Of a stretch of DNA of 64,000 nt, positions 33,745 to 44,995 are shown piece by piece; the first letter of the stretch is position 1, and every line of letters starts with the position of its first letter. Made by a program: the position numbers and the translations under genes. The DNA is from Reticulitermes lucifugus (taxonomy: Eukaryota; Arthropoda; Insecta; Blattodea; Rhinotermitidae): contig JAKCWW010000124.1 in the NCBI GenBank assembly GCA_026260175.1, forward strand, positions 25,477 through 89,476. Direction: 5' to 3'. The notes under the pieces were generated by a model. The model saw only the letters and a list, made by a program, of their open reading frames with translations. It had not been told where the DNA came from and did no database searches.

Positions 33745-34740
33745 AATTTCTGATATAAATTCTGGTTAAGAGTAACACTGTTTTCTCTAAACACGAATAA
33801 AACTTCTCCACGAAAAAAACGTACGCAGCGAATGCGCATCTAGCAATAGGACGCCTAAATAACTTACATAAATATTTAATTTTCGTTTAATATGCACAGT
33901 AACGCTGGAAACTGAATCCTTATTATATACTGCTTAAGAGTTCAATATGTAGTTTTACTTTCCGCCAGTTTGGCTGGCTAATAGTGAGTAGTTGTTTGTG
34001 AATTCAGCGTTTAGTTACTGTATGCCTATTTGATGCAAGGTACGAAATGTTCATATTTTGTCTGTTCCCAAAGTTTTGTATTTAAACTTAGTGTAATAGT
34101 AATTTTGTATTAGGTAGGCTAGTATTTTCATATAGTTTATAACAATAATATGTTACACATAATGAATTATTTGAAACATATTTTATATAAATGCCGTTCG
34201 GGCGTTGCCTTTACTGCCGTTGGAGCACTAGCCTGACAGTAGAAGGTGCCATTTTGGGTCCAAACCGTTGCCACTAATCTGGAAGGCAGAAGGCTCTTGG
34301 CAAACCTACAGCTATACTGACAATCGGTCACCTGCAAGACAGCTGGACAGTCAGATGCCGAGAAGTTATGGGGATAATATATAGTACACATTTTGTTTCT
34401 TTTATCGCTGTACTGAGCACCGCTGTTGTCACAGAATGTCCCGTCGGTTGCAGGCTTTCTGTTTGAAGATAAAGTAAGTACCCTCTACCTTAGGCAGAAA
34501 AAAGTATTGCCATAATTGTCATACAGACTAATGAGTTAACAGTTTTTACAAATTATACTGAACTTCTTCTATACCCACTACTTTTCTTTCGTGTGGGTTT
34601 AAAATAAAATTGTACGAGAAGTTGAACTTTCAAATACGTGTTGTAACAGAATTGGTATTTCATGAGTTGTTCTATCATTGGCTGCCCGTGGCGTCAAACC
34701 TGACTTAAAATATATTTCAGGATGTCTTAAAATAATATTA
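33745..34740. other. No recognisable gene; A+T-rich spacer
   Basis: A GC-richer island at 34190-34360 gives a minus-strand frame (34167-34391) without a recognised motif. Confidence 0.4.
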
Positions 34741-34774
34741 TTCTACTGATTTAGGTGAAGATAGTCAGAGAGGT

Positions 34775-34870
34775 CGTGCCATATCTCAGGCGGTTAGTTG
34801 TCAGCTTCCCACCAAGGAGGCCTGGGTTCAATCGGAGGCCATTCATTGTGGGATTTTTTGTGGAGAGGGC
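34775..34870 (+). mobile_element. Possible tRNA-derived SINE head
   Basis: CTCAGGCGGTTAGTTGTCAG (A-box-like) is followed by GGCCTGGGTTCAATCGG (B-box-like, 34819). The spacing, about 35 bases, is compatible with a tRNA head. The body is not recognised. Confidence 0.35.
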
Positions 34871-34874
34871 CTCA

Positions 34875-36110
34875 CTGAAAAAGTTTTTGTTTAGTGTTTC
34901 AGTTTTCCCTTGTCAGTTATCAATTGTTGGGACAGTCACCAGTGTTTCGTGTTCATGTCAACATTAAATAAGCGATGCACCAATTAGTCTGCTCTTCCGG
35001 AGAGACATAACGTCACTCCTCGTCGAGAATACAAAAATAGTCGCACACCATCGTAGTCGAGGACCTCACTGATCTCATAAAGGGCTTGCCTTATATCTGT
35101 GGGTGGACTTAGAACACTTACCGGATTTGTATACTAGGCTATACAAGTACGAAATGAAGCACACTTTTTTACTTATATAAATTTGAAGAAAAATCATTTG
35201 TCATGTATTAGTACACTTTATTTTGTAGCCTTATTCTATTTTCGAGGTTTAATTTATGTCATATCACGACCTTGTAATTAGAAGAGAGGAAATGCAGTGT
35301 ACTCCACTGTGTACTGAGAATAAATGTAAACTTACACATTGTCCAAATTCGTGATTTACTTAGCTTTAATGCTGGTCTCTTGCAAATATAAACTCGAGGA
35401 TTTTGGTCTTCTGGCATGCTATGCTGTATATCGGGTAATTTAACATTTCCCGAACTTTCGAAGGAACGTAGCGTAGTCATTTTCTAGTGTTGGCAGATAC
35501 TATAATAATTCTGCTAGGGCCTACCAACACTTAAAGGTGAAGGGCCTACATCCTTTCAAATGTCAGGATATGTTAATATCGCCTGCTACACAGCGTAACC
35601 TCCCAGAAGACCAGAATCGTCAATATCAACGCTGTGGAAACTTCAAATCTTGCAAACATACGTTTATATGTCAACGCTAATCGTGCTACTGAATAGCACG
35701 AGCTAATATTCATTGCACTAGTTGGACTATGAAACCCGTTTCTCTGTTGCATGCTGTTTAAGTGTAAAGCAAAGCCGTACAGCGACCGAATGGACATGAA
35801 ATGATCAGGGCAGAGTTTGTACCGATCCTGGTATTGCATGAAACACGTAACCACTGGGCAAACTCTTGCAGCCAGACCTCGACATTTCTTGGGAGGAGGA
35901 ATTTACTTTAATCTTGTCGGCTTTCAAAAACACGCCATCATCCTGTCCTTTTTCTTTACTCCATTTCTATTTCCTGTAGGAAGTATAACAAAGATAGTTC
36001 CAGTCACCGGGAAAGGGTGAGTGAATGAGAGAGAGAAGAGTATTATATCTTGCAGTCTTTTTTCCCTTTCCATCCTGTTTCTGCTTTCTTGCTTCTGAGG
36101 CTGTCTCAGC
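34875..36110. other. No confirmed gene; spacer with one exon-like pair
   Basis: Contains the 37-nt acceptor/donor pair at 35980-36016 described under findings. No repeat family was recognised. Confidence 0.35.
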
Positions 36111-36114
36111 AATT

Positions 36115-36165
36115 TTCAATTTTCTTCTTTTTTCCCTCCCCCTTCCCTTCCCCCTCCTTTTTGTC
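36115..36165. repeat. Pyrimidine tract
   Basis: TTCTTCTTTTTTCCC then CCTTCCC/CCTCC runs, almost purine-free over about 50 bases. Confidence 0.7.
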
Positions 36166-36439
36166 CGTGGGGAGAATTAAAAACTCCTGACATGCTTCGC
36201 CATCGTTTCTCAGTACAAAAGAAAGGGCAGCAGCATCTAGTGGAATGTCAAAGACATGCACAAAGAAAACTGCTATGAGACAACGGAAATAAACCATTAA
36301 TACACTGGAATAACAGCGAAGAATCGAAATATTAGATGATCTAGAGAAGGCAAGCTGTATCGATGTGAAACCGTACCCGGTACTCAAATTGCGTCCTGTC
36401 GTCCTGCTTTAAGCTCTGTCCTTGGCTAGGTCAAGTACG

Positions 36440-36715
36440 GATTCCACAGCTTGGGTACAAATCACTATTTATTTCGGAAGTTAATAAGTGTTGCTGGTTC
36501 GATTCCGGGCAGGGGTACGATTTTTCTCTTTTCTAAAGCGTCCAGAACATCTCTGGAGCCCGCGCAGCTTTCAATTTTGGACGCTTTCCTGCAGTAAAGC
36601 GTCCGGGGCATGAAGCTAGCCACTCATCTCCATCTAGTGCCGAGGTTAAGAATGGGTGGAGTTATAAATCCGCTCCTCTGACTTCATAGCATACAAACGG
36701 ACATTACTTTACTCA
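36440..36715 (+). mobile_element. SINE family A, 5'-decayed copy
   Basis: B-box GGTTCGATTCCGGGCAGGGG (36497) is well kept. Later blocks: GAGCCCGCGCAGC (36557), GGGGCATGAAGCTAGCCACT (36603), CATCTCCATCTAGTGCCGAG (36627), and GACTTCATAGCATAC with TTACTTTACTC near the end. The A-box end is unrecognisable. A short internal duplication (AAAGCGTCCAGAAC / AAAGCGTCCGGGGC) is unique to this copy. Confidence 0.75.
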
Positions 36716-36719
36716 ACAC

Positions 36720-37740
36720 CGTTAACACAGTTGGATCGTAATTAATACACGAGCTTTTATGGTATATTAGCTCTTCAGTCCTTTTGATCTCATGATTTTA
36801 TAAAGTCATGCTCAGAAAGTGGTCGCTATTATATCTACTGGCCTCCTGTACCCATAACAGCCAGTATAAGCCTATATACACGTATGTTTGGCATGCAAGC
36901 TCGTGTGCGCAAGTGTTAAATAACTCATATTCGCTCCTTATAAAATCAGTTTAGTATGACTGATAACATTCGTTGTGGTTGATGGCAGTGTGTGTGTCAG
37001 TATTGACGTGATATACAACAACGGGATGAACTGCACAAAAACTTGAATTGTCACGGTCAATACGCGTGCCTGTGCACGTTTAATTGCGGTTTGTTAATTA
37101 ATTTAGGCGTAAATTTAAATATTAAATTAGCCAATACTAAATTCTGAACATTATCAATGTCCTTTAATCTTACACATCAAATCAGGAAATTTCCTAGGAA
37201 TTCTTAATGGATGCTACAATAGCTGCAAGTACATAATAATACATTGACGGTAATCAATATATTTAAGTTACATAAATCTTCCGTGAAAAGACGGGGCCCC
37301 ATAGCAGCTCTACTCCACAAATACCAACTTAAGGACTTTGCATAGAAACTGGTACACTTAGACAGTGTTAGTGTTAACTAAATTTTGACACCACGAACAT
37401 CATTAGAGTTTCGAAAATAAGTGTGATAAGTGCCCCTTTCTTAAAACACGCATACCGTGTATAATAAACTTTGTTATGGCTAGGTTTAAGTGGCTTATAC
37501 ATTTTTCTAAATCACTGAGGTCAAATAAAACTACATGACTACAAAATTTCCGAGATGTCATAAAGATTATCGTATAAGTTTACCGAATGCTGTCAGAGTA
37601 CAAAATTTACCTCTCCCACTTAACATACGTAGTTGCAAGTGCTTTTACCACAGACCAGTGGAAGTCATAAGAGCGTTTATAATACAGCTACATCGTTAAT
37701 TTAAAAGATGAAAAAGCGTAGGACTAGAAAATTTGTACTC
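36720..37740. other. No recognisable gene; A+T-rich spacer
   Basis: No landmarks recognised. Confidence 0.4.
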
Positions 37741-37744
37741 TTCG

Positions 37745-37990
37745 CCCAGTTTTGTTAGGATGGGAAGAATGAGATGTGTAACACGCATGGGAGATTCGAG
37801 AGATGTATAGAGAATTTTAGTCAGGAAACCCGAAGGGGAAAAACATTCGGGTGTTACGTGCGTAGATAGGAGGATAATACTGAACTGGATGTTAAATAAA
37901 CAGGGTGTGTCGGTTATACTGGATTCAGCTGGCTCGGGATAGGGCGCTGTTGCCAGCTGTAATGAGCACTAATGAAAAGACTGTCCTTAA
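37745..37990 (+). mobile_element. RTE-type LINE, 3' fragment
   Basis: Reads M-G-R-M-like remnants, then V-R-K-P-E-G-E-K-H-S-G (37833-37865) and R-R-I-I-L-N-W-M-L (near 37870-37896). The D-W-I-x-L-A-Q block is degraded to I-L-D-S-A-G-S-G. It ends before the N-L-R-V-P end. A convergent copy of the same LINE begins about 190 bases downstream at 38185. Confidence 0.75.
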
Positions 37991-38184
37991 AATTCAGAGA
38001 AACTCTTGACCAGGTGATATACCAACAAGAAAGACTCGAATCTGAGTTCGTGTTTAACTGAAAACCCCCGAGCTAGGTGCGTCCTGTTTTAAAGGGTCTG
38101 TCGTTAAGACTGTAAACACACCCTCGTGCCGTCATGACATAAAACAGTCCTATTACATTTTAGCATCACGAACTATCTAACTAA

Positions 38185-38725
38185 CTCCATGGAGCGTAAT
38201 CCTTCTTGAGAAGCTAATAGATCTACAACTAGAAAAGAAATTCCTCGCACTTTATGGAATCCGTACATTCCAAGCCGGGTTCACAAATCCCACCATTTGT
38301 TCCTTTTCTGAGCCAGATGAATTCATTCCATGCTTTCCCAGCCTATTTATTTAAGATCCATTGGAGTATTATCCTCCCATCCATGCTTAGGTCTTCCAAG
38401 CAGTCTCTTTTCTTCAGTTTTCCTACCAAAAATCGGTATGCATTTCTGTTCTCCCTCAAGCGTGCCACGTGCACCTCCCACCTCATTTCGTCATGATTTG
38501 ATTACCCGAATAATATCTGGCGAGGATTACTTATAATGGAGCTCCTCCTTTTACAGTTTTCTCGAGCCTCCTGTTGCTTTCTCCCTCGTAGACCAAAATA
38601 TTATCCTCAGCACCCAGTTTTCGAAGGCTTACAGACCATGCTCTTCCCTTAATATGAGAGACCAATTTTCACACTCGTACAAAACAACAGGAAAAATTGT
38701 AGTTCTCTATATTTTAGTCTGAGTT
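38185..38725 (-). mobile_element. RTE-type LINE, longest 3' fragment
   Basis: Minus-strand reading is almost collinear with the family over 540 bases: V-V-L-Y-E-C-E-N-W-S-L, R-E-E-H-G-L, A-F-E-N-W-V-L-R-I-I-F, E-E-L-H-Y, S-S-P-D-I-I-R-V-I-K-S, E-K-R-L-L-G-R-P-K-H-G-W-E-D-N and I-H-L-A-Q, then the UTR with CTATTAGCTTCTCAAGAAGG at its end. It includes the R-R-L-R-W-A-G block only in degraded form. Several stops and at least two frameshifts are present. It contains no catalytic RT motif. Confidence 0.9.
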
Positions 38726-38729
38726 GGGT

Positions 38730-40185
38730 AATGGGTAGACAAAAGATTCTGGATCGAATGGTAGCTGACCTTTTTCCAACTCTGCTGCTAATGCCTTCGT
38801 GCATGCAGTTTGATTTGTTAGTGCCATTTCCAAGCATTCGAACTTGGCCGCATTCTCAAACTACTCATTACATATTTCTATGTTATGATGTATCCAGCAT
38901 TATGTTGACGAGACATGAACGTACACTTATATTGCTGACCATTTGCGTCCATACCAGCCTCCTTAGCAGTGAGTGATAAAGGAATTTTGTTTCTGTTTGT
39001 AGTATGGGCCCTACATATTTTCGCCCACTAAACTACCATCAGCTAGACACGGTCTAATGTGTCGCATTCACTGCTACTTAGCATAGGGAAGGAATTAAAT
39101 AATAGAGAAAATGAAGGAAATTGCAGAAGAAAGAAAGAAAGAAAGAAAGAAGAACGAAAGAATATCGGGACCCTTCGGTGTGCGATGCTGGGGGCCTAGT
39201 GGGTGGGGAGGAGGGGTAATCAGGCTATTCAGTGTCAGGAGGACGCGTCGCTTGCGTGCGTCGAAGTGAGGAGGGCTGTTAAAGCAGCCAGGCTGCGGTG
39301 CGTAATATCTGGCCTGCAAGGAAACTGATTGACATGTAATGTGGATCTGAGATGGTACCGAATGAACCGTGCATTGGAGAGCTACACATTCCGTGAAGTG
39401 GTGGAGTCTGCTGTCTGTCCACGAGTCGCGTGTACAGGCACTGCCTTTCATTCACGTGAAACACTTTACGGCGCGAGCAACTACAGGCTGTTCAGCAATT
39501 CACCTTATAATCGCACTACGTTAGGCGCCATAACGTAATAAACAGCACAAACAGCTTATACCATGCTGCTGCTGTTGCTGATAATGAATTTTTCAGAGCC
39601 TTAATTTTGATATTTAGCATTCCTAGCATCTTAAGACAGCTTCTGAGAAGTACAGAAGAGATATGAAAATCGCAACGTCGTAAATGAAAACCATTCTAGG
39701 ACGCATGTGCAGGTGTTAATAGGTCCTCCTGTTTATTGCTATTCCGCCATGTTTCGATCCTCCCGTGTCATCACGGGTTTCAGAGGAATCATGCACCTTG
39801 ACAGTAATCTCTTAAGCAATGATTTATGTTTTATTATCTACGTTGTATGATAAAATTTTCTTAAAAATTGCTTATTTGTAGCCTGTTTTAATGTATATTA
39901 CTGTATTAAATATGCAGTACTTCAGAAAGTTTTAAAATATAACATATATAACAAAACATAAATCAGTGTTTAATACATTCATGTAAACTTTATTAGCACT
40001 ACTGAAACGTGTACAAATGTCTTCCCTAATGAAAGTCCATAAGGAACGAAACACTTTGGAACAGCAAAGAAAGGAGGTTCTATTAAACACTCATACACTT
40101 GTACTTCTGTGGTTTTTATTTGCAGCATTGTAATTCAGATATACGGTGGAACGTGAACCAGTGCATACAAATCACGCTATCGTGT
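38730..40185. other. Spacer with (AAAG)n and a GC-rich patch
   Basis: 39180-39480 is GC-richer, with open frames on both strands and no recognised motif. The 39830-40000 part is very A+T-rich. A short perfect hairpin CCCGTG-TCAT-CACGGG lies near 39763. Confidence 0.4.
39126..39152. repeat. (AAAG)n microsatellite
   Basis: About six AAAG units, followed by an interrupted GAACGAAAG. Confidence 0.9.
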
Positions 40186-40190
40186 ATATC

Positions 40191-40477
40191 GTTACACCCT
40201 TGTACGAGCAAGTGCTGGCACGCCGTTCTGCACAGTTCGTCACTCCTTGTTACACCCTTGTACGAGCAAGTGCTGGCACGCCGTTCTGCACAGTTCGTGA
40301 CTCCTCGTTACACCCTTGTACGAACAAGTGCTGGCACGCCGTTCTGCACAGTTCGTCACTCCTCGTTACACCCTTGTACGAGCAAGTGCTGGCACGCCGT
40401 TCTGCACAGTTCGTCACTCCTCGTTACACCCTTGTACGAGCAAGTGCTGGCACGCCGTTCTGCACAGTTCGTCACTC
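40191..40477. repeat. 58-bp minisatellite, five copies
   Basis: Units start at 40191, 40249, 40307, 40365 and 40423 with GTTACACCCTTGTACGAGCA and end ...CAGTTCGTCACTCCTC. The fifth diverges in its last few bases. Units differ at only one or two positions (e.g. CGAACA for CGAGCA in unit 3, GTGACT for GTCACT in unit 2), so expansion is recent. The 58-base period is not divisible by three, so a frame cycles through three phases. Two frames stay open across the array (40099-40512 and 40146-40679), which reflects the repeat and is not evidence of a protein. Each unit contains short inverted motifs (CTTG...CAAG, GTGC...GCAC). Confidence 0.97.
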
Positions 40478-40679
40478 GGAATGTGCGAGCAGTAGACAGC
40501 CTTATTGTATGACTGCCTGTTGTGATACGTATTTGCTATGGTTTTACAAGACATTTCAAGCCGAAAATAAGGTCAAAATAACTGCTTTTAACTTTATAAT
40601 ATGCCTTTGTTTACTGCATTTTCCAACACACTTCACACCAGTTCATTTAAATTATGTAAATCATGTTATTATGGCATAA

Positions 40680-41830
40680 GCTGTCAGTGCATTTGTCTGG
40701 TGTAACTACAAGAAACCTTCGTCAGAATAACCGGTAGTCCGACCGAGGTTAGGAGCGGGGCCGTCAGTAATACGATTTCATACTGAAAATGTAAAGAGTT
40801 AGCCTTATGAACTGGGTAAATAATTATCCCCTGAAAATAAGTGGCACTCGCATGAACACGATGTGCAGGCAGAAATATTCTACTTATGGTTACTCCTTTA
40901 GGAACTCTTCACATGAAATTACTTTTGGATACCAATCACGTACAAGTTAAATGTAACGTCCTTGTCTGGCTTGTGGCTTGTGGCGTAGGAATAAGGCCTG
41001 CCGGGTCCAGTGTTTGTCCATCCGCAAGAATCCCAGTTCCTCAGGTGTGAACAAATGAAAACTGTGTGGAGGGGCAATATCAGGCACCACCATCGTTTGG
41101 AGATCATGTTGCATTGTTGGTCCCCTCTGTCAGCCATCACCGTAGTCTTCAGTTTCATCGGCTGCAAAATAGCAAACCTGCCTAATGGATGCTGGCGTAC
41201 AAATGTCACTGCGGAACGAGCACAAGCCGTGTTTGACCATAGGCCTGCTTCCAGGCTTTAGTCACAACAGTAACAACTAAAACAACACGATTCTGGAACA
41301 TGTTATGCTCTGTGTTTTGAAAGCATAGTTGAATTTGGACTGTAGACAGTATAAACTTTAAAGTACTAAAATACTGTAGCCCTGCATGAAGCAGGCACAT
41401 GTACCTGGACAGGACAAATCGGGAAATGTACACCGCTGTAGGTGACTGGTGTTGGTACTCATGATCATCCGACAATAACAGGTGGACACTGTGACATTGC
41501 CCTGCTGAAAATTGAAAGATTGTAAGAGCGGAACTAATGGAGACAGCTTGTAGAAGGAACGAAAGATAATAAATATCACACGGCCACAGTAGCACAGAAC
41601 CTGAATGGAGGAAGATGAAAGCGAAAAGATTGATTGATCGGGGACTGATGGATGATAAGTGCACACTTGTGTAGTTCATTACTTCATCCCATTGGCACTA
41701 GTAAGCCCCATATGATTGAAGGTTGCGCTAGAGCAATTCTGTTCTTATATTAAAAAGCAAACATTTCGGTATAAAATGTATAGTTCCATTTTTCTTTCTG
41801 TATGGGTGTGTAGTTTTTTTTTTGCGCCCT
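40680..41830. other. Unassigned GC-balanced block with long minus-strand frames
   Basis: Minus frames run 41206-41679 (157 codons) and 40919-41209 (97 codons, GTG-initiated at best). The residues do not suggest a family to me; the first is hydrophobic at its N-terminus (L-F-A-F-I-F-L-H-S-G-S-V-L-L-W) and begins with a genuine ATG at 41679. No splice sites or promoter were evident. It could be chance or an unknown old transposon. Confidence 0.25.
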
Positions 41831-41837
41831 AAATGGA

Positions 41838-42190
41838 GGATGTAGATTGAAGGTATTTGAGAACATAATTCTGCAAAAAGCATTTACAACTAAGAAAGAG
41901 GAAGTAAGAGGACGGCGAAGGAAACTACATTTTCAGGAGATTCGAAATTTGTACTTTTCATGAGTCATTATTAAGATTATCCAATCAAGCAGGATAAGAT
42001 CAGTGGGGCATATAGAACACATTCTAAAGGTAAGAAGTTCGTATGCAGTTCCTTTACCGGAAAACCACTTAGGAATGTAACGAATAGATAGAAAGGTCAT
42101 ATACAGTTGAATGTTAATTGGAGAAAAATGATGTGTTGCTTGTAGACTACCTCGTAGATTCTTCTGGCTCGGAGTATTGCCAGCAGGAAG
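41838..42190 (+). mobile_element. RTE-type LINE, 3' fragment, best-kept frame
   Basis: One frame with a single stop runs over about 70 codons: R-L-K-V-F-E-N-I-I-L-Q-K-A-F, R-R-R-K-L-H-F-Q-E-I-R-N-L-Y-F-S, (stop), I-K-I-I-Q-S-S-R-I-R-S-V-G-H-I-E-H-I, S-S-Y-A-V-P-L-P-E-N-H-L-G. These match L-R-V-F-E-N...W-R-K-L-H-N-E-E-L...I-K-S-R-R-M-R-W-A-G-H-V-A-R-M in order and spacing. After 42070 the copy degrades toward the C-terminus. Confidence 0.88.
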
Positions 42191-42296
42191 CACTTATAGA
42201 CGCGGTAATTATCTTTCGAGTACCATAGAAGCCGAATTTCTGGACTACCTAGGCTTACGCTATATAGTTTCTATCTTCTGTTTTTGTAAATGTGCG

Positions 42297-42520
42297 TTAT
42301 TTTCTTTCTTTCTCTCCCTCTTTCTTTGCTTTGCAGTTTCGTTTTCCTTTTTTGAATGTTCTTTCCTTTTCCTTTTTTTGAATGTTCTTTCCTTTTTCTT
42401 CACTTTTTTCCTTTCTTAGACGTACTTTGTTTCCTCACTTTACTTTCGTACTCTCCTTTCATATTTCTTTATTCCTTTTATCTATCTTCCTCTTTCCTTC
42501 TTTTCATTTCTCCCTTCTGT
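42297..42520. repeat. Pyrimidine tract with internal duplication
   Basis: About 220 bases of TTTC/TTCC-rich sequence. Inside it TTTTTTTGAATGTTCTTTCC occurs twice about 29 bases apart (near 42347 and 42376), a slippage duplication. The phenylalanine/leucine/serine frame here is low complexity. Confidence 0.8.
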
Positions 42521-42524
42521 TTAT

Positions 42525-43770
42525 AGCCTAATTTTCCTTACAGAAAACTTCAATCACACGTCGATTTCCTACACTTAGACCGTTGCACTGCGCTCCTGTG
42601 TCGCTATGCAGACGAAGCAAATAAATGTCATTTCCTCTGGTGTCACAGGCTGATATTAGCTGTGCACACTGCTGGTTGAGACATTACTCTCCAGAATGCA
42701 TTCTGTAGAAGTGCGTTACATGCCAGTCACTCTCGATTGAGTTTCGGTGCAAGAACCGAATCAGAGATCGGGCCTCAAATGCATCCGTTCGTAACCCCGA
42801 GAATTTATTTTGATCATACGACTTCAAAAATTCTTCGAACCTCAGATTTATGGCAGGTTTTGGAATTAGTGGGGTTGGATTCCAACTCTGAGAAGAACTG
42901 TAACTTAGAGCTATCACGCGCCCATGGGCCCCTATTAAAACACCTCACACAAGTTTCCTATAAATGATGTGATCTACGTGAACCCCATATATAACGAACA
43001 AAACCGATATCGACGGAGTTTCACAGACGTTAAATCTCTCAGACGTACAAAATATATGGTTTTGCAGTGGGTTCTGACGTTTATTGCAGTGCTGCCAATA
43101 CAAATAGGTGGGTGACATTGTTTGAAGAGAATGTTAAACAATAATGTATCGAATTCAGTTTATGTGTATTTCAATAGGTCCACTCATAGCCGGAGTAACT
43201 GCACCTGAAAATGTGTTCGCCGCTGCAGTGTACATTCCTCAAAAGCTTTCTTTGCAAGTTTGCATTTATCTGTTCACGACAAAACTGCTTACTAAAATAG
43301 TTTTGTTCCTTCTTCAGTCTGTCCCTTCTTGTATCACTCTTTTTTAGATGAAATGAGGTTTTAAAAATTAGCAGGATTGAAAAGATTCAACGCTTACAAT
43401 GAGTACACAGTTTCCACATGCGATCTTTGCACCTTGTTATTCTGAACTCTTCTGAATAACGTTAGTGCAGACATTCACAGTATTAAACACAACTTTTTAT
43501 ATGATATTTTATATTGTTTGTCAGAAAATGACTGTTGACGAACAATACACGTTATTTCACATACAGGTCCTGACCTTGTTTGTAAACAATACAAACTGTT
43601 TATTACATAGAATGTACGAGATACGCGTATGCTTTGACATAACTCGTGACTTCCTAATTTTAGAGAAAAATGTGTTGTTAATAACCCAAATTATTTGTTA
43701 TTGTAAATTAGACAAATAACTTCAGTTTAATAATCTACGTCAGGGTAACGTCTATTTGTAACACTGTATT
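42525..43770. other. No recognisable gene; spacer
   Basis: A + frame at 42737-42967 is GC-balanced but lacks a motif. The remainder (43360-43730) is A+T-rich. Confidence 0.35.
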
Positions 43771-43774
43771 GAGA

Positions 43775-43850
43775 TGCAATTTGCTCACTTGCTAGCGTGT
43801 TGGACTCATGCCTGCATGGTCGTAGGTTGGATCTCTTTTCCAGAAGAACC
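43775..43850 (+). mobile_element. Possible tRNA-derived SINE head
   Basis: TTGCTAGCGTGTTGGACTCATGC (A-box and anticodon-arm-like) and GTCGTAGGTTGGATCTC (B-box-like) lie about 45 bases apart. B-box decay and the lack of a body leave this uncertain. Confidence 0.4.
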
Positions 43851-44526
43851 TGTTTAATTACGTTAGAGTACATTATTATTAGTACTAGTATTAGTATAAG
43901 TAGTAATAATACGTCAAATTAAAGATTACACAACTGCCATAGTTACTCGTGCATTTCTGACTTTTTGGAAATCAGCTGTAACTTTCCCATATTTTTTGCA
44001 CTGGAAGAAGGTCCCACTGTTCAGTACATTGTAATAAGTAAGGTTAATTTTATGTTAGCATGAAATAACGCGAGATTTTGAACTTGAATATTCTTTCTCC
44101 ATAAAATATGTTACCGATTTGTCGACATGTTACATACCTAACATTCACAGACAACGTGGATTGTACAATCTAGTTACAAACGGTGTTTTTCTGACAGTTA
44201 ATTCGGGCAAGAATAAAATTATAAACGAAACAAAACCCTAAACCTGGGGTAGATTGACATGAATCAGACAGAGGAAGATTTCTGATTGAAGGACAGAAAA
44301 GCAGCAGATACGACCAGAGCAGACAGTGATAAATAGATGAGACAGAAGGCAGAAGACAGTCAGATGTACTGGGGGAGCACACCCCGCCTTTCACATGTAA
44401 CCAGCTCGCATTGTTCTAAATTTACCGACATACCAACATACGTAAGTTATAAACACACACAAATAGGCTACTACAACGTAGCTTCTGTATGCAGAACACA
44501 CACCTCCTTGCGCTTGATATCTGATC

Positions 44527-44560
44527 ACGACGACGATGATGATGATGATGATAATAATAA
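44527..44560. repeat. (GAT)n/(AAT)n microsatellite
   Basis: Six to seven GAT/GAC units pass into ATA/AAT units. They encode an aspartate run in an incidental + frame. Confidence 0.85.
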
Positions 44561-44824
44561 AGAATTAGGTGAATTTACTGCATTATGAGAACACGCGTGT
44601 GAAGTGTGATTAAATACCTTTCTCTAATGCCTTTGACTGTCTTAAAGACTGCCTCTCTAAGCAACTTATTTGATACAGGACGTACATCTAGCTAATAAGA
44701 TCTTGATAAAGCCATACTGGACTCGAAAATAACGAGACAGTAAATAAAATAAAGGATTTAAGATCACAAAAGAAACGTGGGGGCCGGTTCAACTCAGTGC
44801 AGACAAACCGTATATGCCTATAGC

Positions 44825-44987
44825 CAGAGGTGCAGAATCCCAGGCGCCAGGTCGCCCAGGCGACTAAAATTTTTACGGTGGCGCCTAATGTTGCTGGAAC
44901 GTCAGTATGGAACTTGCTTCATGCCACCCTTCTTGCACCTGGAATTTTGAAGTGGCTATTAGATTTTGGAAAATTTGTGCACCTCTG
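44825..44987. mobile_element. hAT-type MITE with 8-bp target-site duplication
   Basis: The 163-bp element has terminal inverted repeats CAGAGGTGCA (44825-44834) and TGCACCTCTG (44978-44987), the CAGRGGTG-type end used by hAT transposons. It is flanked by CCTATAGC (44817-44824) and CCTAAAGC (44988-44995), an 8-bp duplication with one mismatch, as hAT transposases produce. The interior has GC-rich motifs near the left end (GGCGCCAGGTCGCCCAGGCG) and no transposase frame, so it was moved in trans. The one-base mismatch and short perfect ends suggest moderate age. Confidence 0.85.
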
Positions 44988-44995
44988 CCTAAAGC

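Noticed and set aside
39750-39790. Second hammerhead-like motif on the minus strand
   Set aside because: It has TGATGA...GAAAC and a small CCCGTG hairpin, but the core reads GTGATGA, not CTGATGA, and no stem II closes before GAAA.
40191-40477. CRISPR-like direct repeats
   Set aside because: The 58-bp units are directly contiguous with no unique spacers, and the context is an animal genome. It is a minisatellite.
40099-40679. 137- and 177-codon open frames as a repeat protein
   Set aside because: Length comes from the array: the 58-base period shifts frame each unit and happens to lack stops. Starts are not supported by context, and there is no independent coding signal.
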